NCBI GenBank assembly: GCA_002773975.1
Contig: PEZR01000148.1
Location: 1-5,701, forward strand
Direction: 5' to 3'
Length of the DNA: 5,701 bases
From: Bdellovibrio sp. CG10_big_fil_rev_8_21_14_0_10_47_8
GTDB lineage: Bacteria; Bdellovibrionota; Bdellovibrionia; Bdellovibrionales; Bdellovibrionaceae
Below, piece after piece: positions 1-4,599 of the stretch. Numbering within the stretch: position 1 is the first letter of the stretch; every line of letters begins with the position of its first letter. The position numbers and the translations under genes are program-made. The notes beneath the pieces are model-generated. The model was given only the letters and a program-made list of their open reading frames with translations, searched no databases and was not told where the DNA came from.

Positions 1-180
1 TTTCTTTGAGGACTGAGAAGAAGACCTAGAGCTTGCCTTCTTGGCTTTACTTCTGGTCTGTGTTTTTTTCTGATTTCCTTTGGAAGATTTCGACGTCTTT
101 GCCGCCAATTCCGAGGAAAAGCCCACCGCCAGCGAAAATCCCAAGAGAAAAATATAAAAAGCCGGTAGTTTCATTTTCAT
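1..180 (-). CDS. Secreted protein with polybasic Ser/Lys-rich N-terminus, 5' fragment
   Basis: Only the first 60 codons are inside the window; the frame stays open to the left edge. The fragment starts MKMKLPAFYIFLLGF, a typical signal peptide: a short basic start, then a hydrophobic stretch to about residue 20, with likely cleavage near ELAA (residues 24-27). Residues 28-60 are rich in Ser, Lys and Arg, with twelve basic and no acidic residues, and are probably disordered. The start lies three bases after the TPR gene's stop, so the two are almost certainly cotranscribed. The ribosome binding site is weak (GTGAG in the last TPR codons), which fits translational coupling. A second in-frame ATG two codons later is an alternative start. 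The function is not recognisable from this fragment. Its position suggests another periplasmic or envelope part of the same module, since related Glt/Nfs clusters often carry further TPR or periplasmic proteins. That the gene is real is likely; its role is inference. Confidence 0.75.
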   Translation of the reverse strand, partial: MKMKLPAFYIFLLGFSLAVGFSSELAAKTSKSSKGNQKKTQTRSKAKKASSRSSSQSSKK

Positions 181-183
181 TTT

Positions 184-1833
184 TTACTCACAACTTTGTT
201 TCCCAAGATATTGATAGTTCCCAATTTCATCCAACCAATATTCACCTTCGAAGGGCCAATATTCATATCCATTTTGAACATAGAACTGACGATTGACCTC
301 TTCATCGATCTGCTCGTCAGAAATCGTTTTGCCGGCGATTTTTTTCTTCAACAATTCCTTTTGACCATTGATCATCTCGTAACGGATAAAACCAGCCTGT
401 TCATACAGATCTTTAAGCTCCGCCCTCATGCTGTACATGTGATTCTTGACCATCTCTCCAATAGCGATACGGGTATTTTTAGTCCGATTAGCGATAATCT
501 TGTTTGCATAACGAGCAAAGGATCCTCGGCTTAACAAGGGCTGCGCCTCGATTCTTCGCTTTTCATCGGTTAAAGCCCGCAGGTATGCAAAAGATCGCTT
601 AATGTCCCCCTCATCGAGAATTGAGCGAGCTGCGTTGAAAGGGATTTTTAGCCCTGACGGATCTTTTCCATCTCGTCGCGCAATGACGACTTTTTCGATC
701 TCTTGAAAGTAAGACATCGCGTCTCTGTTATTTTTGATAAATGAGGATAAGGTGGCGCGAACAGATCCATAGGACCTTTCAAAAAGATCTAGAACCTTTT
801 CCATTTCATCATACTTGCAAATGTACAAGTAGACGATGGCCCTCAACAACAAGGACTCAGGAATATAATAGTCTTCGTAATACGCCGAATGAAGAGACTG
901 AAAGTTGGAAAGCACCGATCGAAATTTTGCTGCGCGGAGGTAGGCCCAGCTTTCCTCAAACAAAGCACTGTGCCAAAACTCAGTGTCCCGAGGAATTTTT
1001 CGATACCATTCGATGGAGTCATCCCATTGCTGGGCCTGATAGTGAGCCCGAGCGATCGCAAGCTCTGCCGCCACCTTGTTGGTGTCTGTTACTGGCAACT
1101 GAGAACGAGAGGCATAGAGACTCTTGAAAACCTTCAAGGCTTCCTCTGGCCTCTTCAGTTCTAGGAGAGAGCGCCCTCGGTTGAAAGCAGCTTGGGAATA
1201 ATAGCGACTGTTGGATCCCACTCTTGCAAAAAGACGAACGGCTTCTCCGAACTGATTGCCTTTCATTTTTACTTCACCCAGACGGTAATAGATCATGTCC
1301 TTGTACTTGTCGGGAAAATCCTCCAATTGAATTTTAGAAATGGCATAGTTGAGCAAACTGTCGTCACCAAGCTCATCTGCAGCCACACTCAATTTTTCAA
1401 TAGCTTGTTTGGTGTATCGGCTGTTGCCATTTCGAATCACATCCACAAACTGAAAGGCTGCCGCTTGATAAATCTTTAGTTCGATCAAACAGACACCCAT
1501 GATGTATTTGATCTGCATTCTTTCCGCCGCCAAATCTGCACGGCGGGAAAGCGGAAACAATCGACTGACAGCCTGAGCATACTGACCGCTGCGAACTAAA
1601 CTCAAAGCCTCTGACAGTTGGCGCTGGCTCGAGCTTGAGGCCGTCGACTTTCTGGTTGATCTAGATGTGCGCGTCGATTTCGCCTTCACTGCTGGTTTGC
1701 TGACACGAGCTGGGCGACTCGAGGCTCTGGAGGCTTTTCTTGATTGCGAAAGACCTCCCACTGGCGCCAGCAATGAAACCATCAAGAAAGTGTAAAACAA
1801 GATTTTTATCGGACGAGCAGATTTTAACTTCAT
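184..1833 (-). CDS. Secreted TPR protein, GltC/Nfs-like periplasmic component (putative)
   Basis: This 549-residue protein has a signal peptide (residues 1 to about 30, hydrophobic core ILFYTFLMVSLLAPV). A basic Ser/Thr/Arg linker follows (31-71; 13 basic, no acidic residues). The main body is helical repeats of TPR type at roughly 72-105, 108-136, 177-208, 211-241, 255-282, 288-316 and 324-355. They show the usual pattern of small residues and aromatics, such as the AAFNRGRSLLELKRPEEALKVF unit near 215-236. A charged helical region (about 455-515) precedes an aromatic-rich tail (523-541, containing FEGEYWLDEIGNYQY) and a Cys one residue from the end. TPR arrays bind partner proteins, so a periplasmic scaffold for the two barrels encoded just upstream is likely. 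The order barrel, barrel, TPR resembles gltA/gltB/gltC in Myxococcus; the assignment rests on context and general style, not on an alignment. The ATG overlaps the barrel 2 stop as ATGA and has a strong GGAGG ten bases upstream, which fixes the start. Confidence 0.85.
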   Translation of the reverse strand: MKLKSARPIKILFYTFLMVSLLAPVGGLSQSRKASRASSRPARVSKPAVKAKSTRTSRSTRKSTASSSSQRQLSEALSLVRSGQYAQAVSRLFPLSRRADLAAERMQIKYIMGVCLIELKIYQAAAFQFVDVIRNGNSRYTKQAIEKLSVAADELGDDSLLNYAISKIQLEDFPDKYKDMIYYRLGEVKMKGNQFGEAVRLFARVGSNSRYYSQAAFNRGRSLLELKRPEEALKVFKSLYASRSQLPVTDTNKVAAELAIARAHYQAQQWDDSIEWYRKIPRDTEFWHSALFEESWAYLRAAKFRSVLSNFQSLHSAYYEDYYIPESLLLRAIVYLYICKYDEMEKVLDLFERSYGSVRATLSSFIKNNRDAMSYFQEIEKVVIARRDGKDPSGLKIPFNAARSILDEGDIKRSFAYLRALTDEKRRIEAQPLLSRGSFARYANKIIANRTKNTRIAIGEMVKNHMYSMRAELKDLYEQAGFIRYEMINGQKELLKKKIAGKTISDEQIDEEVNRQFYVQNGYEYWPFEGEYWLDEIGNYQYLGKQSCE

Positions 1834-2624
1834 CGGTAATTTGCCTCCGGAAAGAAGAAACTCACACCCAAGGTCAAAAGGAGGTTATTGAATGACTGTT
1901 GTGCCTGGTCCTTCGGTGTCGCTTGAAAATTATTCCAGGTAAAATCCCAACGAAATCCCATCGCCTTGCTAAGAGCGAAGATTTGCCCAGTGCCAAGATG
2001 GATGGTGCTTCCGCCGTCACCACCATCAACCTGAGTATTTCCAGCACCGAGGGCAAAGTACATATCAAAGGGAACAATTCTCCGGTTGAAAAATCCCATC
2101 TTTCCGTACATCGGGGTCCATACCACAGAAGCTCCATAGTAGCCCTTCGTACTGATCACCGACGAAGTGGTGACCGTGTGCTGGGACTTCAGATCTTTGA
2201 TCGCATCTTTCTCAGAACTTGTGATCGAACTGTATCCAAGCTCAACTCCCCAGGTCTCGTTCAGGTGATATCCAGCTCTGGCATCCAGTCCGATCCCCAT
2301 AAACCAAGGATCATTTACGATATTGGCCAGTCCTGCAAAGAACTCAAAGCGTCCGGTCTTCGGAAGATATCTTTTTTGAATAACCGAAACTTCGCTAAAT
2401 GGCGCCAATCGGCCCAAACCTGAAAAGTCTTCTAACTTTTCGGGCTCCGGCTCAGTCACTGGAGCCGATGTTCTGGATTTCGCGGTGGAAGTTTCAATCT
2501 CGGCCTCAATTTGGTCCACGTCAAAAGAGTCCATATTGTCAGACTCCTGAGCATGGGCCACCATCATCGAGAACGAAACGCCCATAAAAATAACTAAACC
2601 CGCGAGAAAACTTTCTTTTCGCAT
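1830..2624 (-). CDS. Outer-membrane beta-barrel protein 2 (GltA/GltB-like, putative)
   Basis: From the ATG at 2624 the product has 264 residues. A signal peptide ends at AHA (residues 23-25). The mature start (26-70) is acidic and probably disordered: 13 Asp/Glu against 3 Lys/Arg, with a TEPEPEKLED run. From about residue 91 alternating hydrophobic and polar strands with Gly and aromatics follow (GRFEFFAGLANI, GYHLNETWGVELGYSS, FDMYFALGAGNTQV, GFRWDFTWNNF, LLLTLGVSFFF), as expected for a small barrel of 8 or so strands. It shares landmarks with barrel 1: RFEF/KFEV, GYHL, YGK and GxGQxF in the same order, so they are probable paralogues. Both resemble the outer-membrane beta-barrel family seen in Myxococcus and Bdellovibrio gliding-type clusters. 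A GTG two codons upstream (2630) is possible but has GGA only a few bases before it; ATG 2624 is better spaced. The stop overlaps the TPR start. An outer-membrane location is likely; a gliding or surface-transport role is inference. Confidence 0.87.
   Translation of the reverse strand: MRKESFLAGLVIFMGVSFSMMVAHAQESDNMDSFDVDQIEAEIETSTAKSRTSAPVTEPEPEKLEDFSGLGRLAPFSEVSVIQKRYLPKTGRFEFFAGLANIVNDPWFMGIGLDARAGYHLNETWGVELGYSSITSSEKDAIKDLKSQHTVTTSSVISTKGYYGASVVWTPMYGKMGFFNRRIVPFDMYFALGAGNTQVDGGDGGSTIHLGTGQIFALSKAMGFRWDFTWNNFQATPKDQAQQSFNNLLLTLGVSFFFPEANYR
1844..1848 (-). promoter_or_regulatory. Ribosome binding site of the TPR gene, inside barrel 2
   Basis: A GGAGG motif on the minus strand ends ten bases before the ATG at 1833. 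It lies within the last codons of barrel gene 2. Together with the four-base ATGA overlap it allows both fresh initiation and reinitiation on the TPR gene, keeping its level tied to, but not wholly dependent on, translation of the barrel. Confidence 0.7.
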
Positions 2625-2650
2625 GTCCACATCCGTTGGAAAAAATTTTC

Positions 2651-2680
2651 ACTCTATTTCAAATTATCTAATTTTTTGAA
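2651..2680 (-). promoter_or_regulatory. AT-rich inverted repeat with candidate promoter for barrel 2
   Basis: On the minus strand this stretch holds an imperfect palindrome: TTC, three bulged A, AAATTA-GA-TAATTT, GAA (2658-2680). Within it GATAAT (2663-2668) matches the -10 consensus at five of six positions but lacks a good -35. An alternative pairs TTCAAA (2675-2680) with TAGAGT (2651-2656) over 18 bases, four of six matches each. Either would start transcription some 20-35 bases before the barrel 2 ATG. The AT-rich symmetric sequence could also be an operator. No promoter has been shown; this is pattern reading only. Confidence 0.3.
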
Positions 2681-2695
2681 GGGGTTGTAGGGCTC

Positions 2696-2752
2696 ACGTG
2701 GGAAACTGGACCAGAACTCAAAGATTTATCCTCGACAGAGGTCCAGCCACGT
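2696..2752 (-). repeat. Bulged intergenic stem-loop downstream of barrel 1
   Basis: The transcript can form a long imperfect hairpin: an outer stem ACGTGG/CCACGT (2747-2752 with 2696-2701), a four-base bulge on one side (2702-2705), and an inner stem CTGGACC/GGTCCAG (2740-2746 with 2706-2712) closing a 27-base loop. The outer stem begins at the last base of the barrel 1 stop codon. Only three U follow the inner stem, so it is not a standard intrinsic terminator. It could slow or end transcription, protect the 3' end of the barrel 1 message, or set different levels for the two barrels. The pairing is seen in the sequence; the function is inference. Confidence 0.5.
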
Positions 2753-3495
2753 TACAATAAGATGGAAAAACCAAAATCCAAGACCGCGTCTAGACTCCAT
2801 TTGTTGTCAAAGTCTGCGGCTGATGGAACTGGATCTGAACTCTTCATTTTACCACTCAAGAAAGGGCTGGGCTTCTGCGCGTACTGCAATTTGAAATCAG
2901 CACGCAGAGCTGTTCTTTGATTAAAGTAAAACTTTTGACCGATTCCAAAATCCACCCCTGGATAATTTTTATGTTCATAGGCGGTGATCCCACCTCCAAA
3001 AATGGGATAGGTCGACAGATTCATCACACTCTGTTTGGTCATGCTAATTTTTCCGTAAAAAATCTTCCACTCATAATGGGCATACAACGAGTACTTCAGT
3101 TTTGGCGCCCGACTGAAATCCAGATTGTACTTGGTATCGAGACTGTCGGTATAGGTCGTATTCAATCCACTGTTCCACTGGGCATAATTCAAAATAATTG
3201 CGGCCTCTTCGGACAGATGGTATCCGGCATTGAATCCAATTTTGCTCTGATTGTAGATGGGCTCAGAAATATTCCAGCCATAATATCCACCAACTTCAAA
3301 TTTATTTTCAGTAACAACATTTCTGCGTCGAACAACATCCGGTCGATCAAAGCGAGGCAGGACCGATTCCTGTGACAATTCTTCCTCGGGAAACTCAATC
3401 ACTTCCGCTCTCGCAAAGGAGACCGGAATACTCAAAACTAAACTCAGCGCCAATAGATTGAAGCTCCGCTGCCAGAATGTATTTCTATTCGTCAT
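2752..3495 (-). CDS. Outer-membrane beta-barrel protein 1 (GltA/GltB-like, putative)
   Basis: The product from ATG 3495 is 247 residues. The signal peptide runs to ARA (28-30), followed by a short acidic stretch (31-50, EVIEFPEEELSQES) and then the conserved-looking lead VLPRFDRPDVVRRRNVV. The rest (about 65-247) alternates like beta strands: KFEVGGYYGW, IGFNAGYHLSEEAAIILNY, YSLYAHYEWKIFYGKISM, VDFGIGQKFYF, TALRADFKLQYA, and a last strand LDAVLDFGFSILL ending on hydrophobic residues, as barrels recognised by the BAM machine do. The SRAP motif, YGKISMTKQSVMNLS and GIGQKFYF are features I associate with the outer-membrane barrel family of Myxococcota and Bdellovibrionota that includes gliding (Glt) proteins. 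An upstream in-frame TTG (3552) was rejected because ATG 3495 has GAGGG seven bases before it and gives a clean signal peptide. A role as outer-membrane partner of barrel 2 and the TPR protein is inference from context. Confidence 0.88.
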   Translation of the reverse strand: MTNRNTFWQRSFNLLALSLVLSIPVSFARAEVIEFPEEELSQESVLPRFDRPDVVRRRNVVTENKFEVGGYYGWNISEPIYNQSKIGFNAGYHLSEEAAIILNYAQWNSGLNTTYTDSLDTKYNLDFSRAPKLKYSLYAHYEWKIFYGKISMTKQSVMNLSTYPIFGGGITAYEHKNYPGVDFGIGQKFYFNQRTALRADFKLQYAQKPSPFLSGKMKSSDPVPSAADFDNKWSLDAVLDFGFSILL

Positions 3496-3502
3496 GAAAT
3501 AT

Positions 3503-3507
3503 CCCTC
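3503..3507 (-). promoter_or_regulatory. Ribosome binding site deciding the barrel 1 start
   Basis: GAGGG on the minus strand stands seven bases before the ATG at 3495. It supports this start over the TTG 57 bases upstream, which would put 19 extra residues in front of an otherwise standard signal peptide. Confidence 0.75.
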
Positions 3508-3514
3508 AACCCCT

Positions 3515-3542
3515 ATTCTGAAGAAGACAGCAACAGAGGCAA
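3515..3542 (-). promoter_or_regulatory. Weak candidate promoter for barrel 1
   Basis: TTGCCT (3537-3542) and CAGAAT (3515-3520) are 16 bases apart on the minus strand, each matching four of six consensus positions for a sigma-70 type promoter. Transcription would begin close to the ribosome binding site, giving a very short leader. The match is weak and could be chance; barrel 1 may instead be read from the pyrG-kdsD transcript. Confidence 0.2.
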
Positions 3543-3569
3543 GTATCCCCAACAGTTCAAGCCCAAAAC

Positions 3570-3585
3570 ATGGACTTTAGTCCAT
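3570..3585 (-). repeat. 16-base perfect palindrome between kdsD and barrel 1
   Basis: ATGGACT-AA-AGTCCAT reads the same on both strands apart from the two central bases. It lies 33 bases past the kdsD stop. As RNA it forms a six-pair stem with a UAAA loop, followed on the minus strand by GTTTTGGG, so it might be a weak intrinsic terminator for pyrG-kdsD. As DNA it could be a dimeric repressor site upstream of barrel 1. Symmetry is seen directly; neither function is shown. Confidence 0.4.
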
Positions 3586-3617
3586 CTGAACAGGATCAAG
3601 GACGAGAGATTTTAAAC

Positions 3618-4598
3618 TTACCGGACTTTGCTCTTAAGAAGGTCTTGGATATGGATGACCCCGACTGGCTTTTTGGGCGATGCCGAGGATGCATCTAAAA
3701 CAAAAAGAACATTGATACGAAATTGTTCCATTAAAAAAAGTGCTTTTTCAGCAATTTCGTTCGCATCGATGGTTCGAGGATTTTTTGTCATCATATCACG
3801 AGCCAGCCCTGCGACAGGATCTGGCGAAGTTTCCAAACGGCGACGAATGTCTCCATCGGTGATAATTCCCAAAAGATGCCCCTGAGAATCGACAATCCCC
3901 GCAGCCCCTCGGGTTTCATTACGACTCATTTCAGAAAAAACTTTCCGGAGCGCTGTCTCTTCGGAAACTAAAATAAAGCCAGGTCCCGTGTGCATATTGT
4001 CACCAACCCGACTGAGGCGAAATCCCAACTTACCGCCCGGGTGATACTCTGCAAACTGTTCAGTACTGAAACCCTTTTGCTCCATCACCGTCATAGCCAG
4101 GGCGTCCCCCATGGCCAAAGATGCCGTCGAACTGGCCGTTGGGGCCAACGACAAGGGACAAGCCTCGCGGGACACAGAAACATCCAAAACTGCACGAGCT
4201 GCTTGCCCCAATGTGCTCTTGGGCGATCCCGTCATCGCAATCAATGGATTTCCTTTTCTCGCCAGGTAAGCAAGGATCGGGACCATCTCCGGAGACTCTC
4301 CTCCGTAACTAAGTGCCAATACAATATCGTCCTTGGTAATGACCCCAAGATCTCCGTGAGAACTTTCCGCTGGATGCAAATAAAGGGCAGGCGTACCTGT
4401 TGAAGAAAAGGTGCTTGCGATCTTTCGCGCGATCTGTCCGGACTTACCAATTCCAGTAACAATCAGTTTGCCTTCGCACTTTTGAATCAGCTGAACAGCT
4501 TCTTCAAAAGCAGGCCCTAGACGCCCCTGCATGGCCAAAATAGCCTGAGACTCGATTTCTAAAACAACCTTCGCTCTTTCAATCACATTCTTTTTCAT
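3618..4598 (-). CDS. kdsD: Arabinose-5-phosphate isomerase (KdsD/KpsF family)
   Basis: This 326-residue cytoplasmic enzyme interconverts ribulose 5-phosphate and arabinose 5-phosphate, the first step towards Kdo, the sugar joining lipid A to the lipopolysaccharide core. An N-terminal SIS (sugar isomerase) domain covers about 40-175, with GIGKSG (49-54), HPAESSHGDLG (75-85), SYGGESPE (97-104), REACPLSLAPTASSTA (144-159) and EYHPGGKLG (184-192). Two CBS domains follow (about 200-257 with GIITDGDIRRR, and 268-326). Lys52, Glu104, Glu145 and His186 match Escherichia coli Lys59, Glu111, Glu152 and His193 with a constant offset of seven, so the catalytic set is complete. Length fits the family (E. 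coli 328). Its ATG is one base after the pyrG stop with no good ribosome binding site, so translation probably depends on coupling to pyrG. A paralogue serving capsule or sugar-alcohol metabolism (KpsF, GutQ) cannot be excluded; beside pyrG, the lipopolysaccharide role is most likely. Confidence 0.95.
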   Translation of the reverse strand: MKKNVIERAKVVLEIESQAILAMQGRLGPAFEEAVQLIQKCEGKLIVTGIGKSGQIARKIASTFSSTGTPALYLHPAESSHGDLGVITKDDIVLALSYGGESPEMVPILAYLARKGNPLIAMTGSPKSTLGQAARAVLDVSVSREACPLSLAPTASSTASLAMGDALAMTVMEQKGFSTEQFAEYHPGGKLGFRLSRVGDNMHTGPGFILVSEETALRKVFSEMSRNETRGAAGIVDSQGHLLGIITDGDIRRRLETSPDPVAGLARDMMTKNPRTIDANEIAEKALFLMEQFRINVLFVLDASSASPKKPVGVIHIQDLLKSKVR

Positions 4599-4599
4599 C

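Noticed and set aside
33..296. Plus-strand open frame of 87 codons at the left edge
   Set aside because: It spans the junction of two minus-strand genes whose signal peptide and tail are convincing, so it is explained by them.
741..1127. Plus-strand open frame of 128 codons opposite the TPR gene
   Set aside because: The product is rich in Pro, Arg, Cys and His without recognisable structure, as expected for an antisense frame of a TPR gene.
1621..1740. Low-complexity stretch in the TPR gene as a possible DNA repeat
   Set aside because: The Ser/Arg/Lys codons vary and no tandem DNA unit is visible; it is a compositional bias of the encoded linker.
1899..2423. Plus-strand open frame of 174 codons opposite barrel 2
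   Set aside because: It lies wholly antisense to a well-supported barrel gene, has no signal, domain or compositional logic, and no ribosome binding site that stands out; it is a shadow frame.
3496..3552. TTG start giving barrel 1 nineteen extra residues
   Set aside because: The extension precedes a complete signal peptide, and the internal ATG has a well-placed GAGGG.
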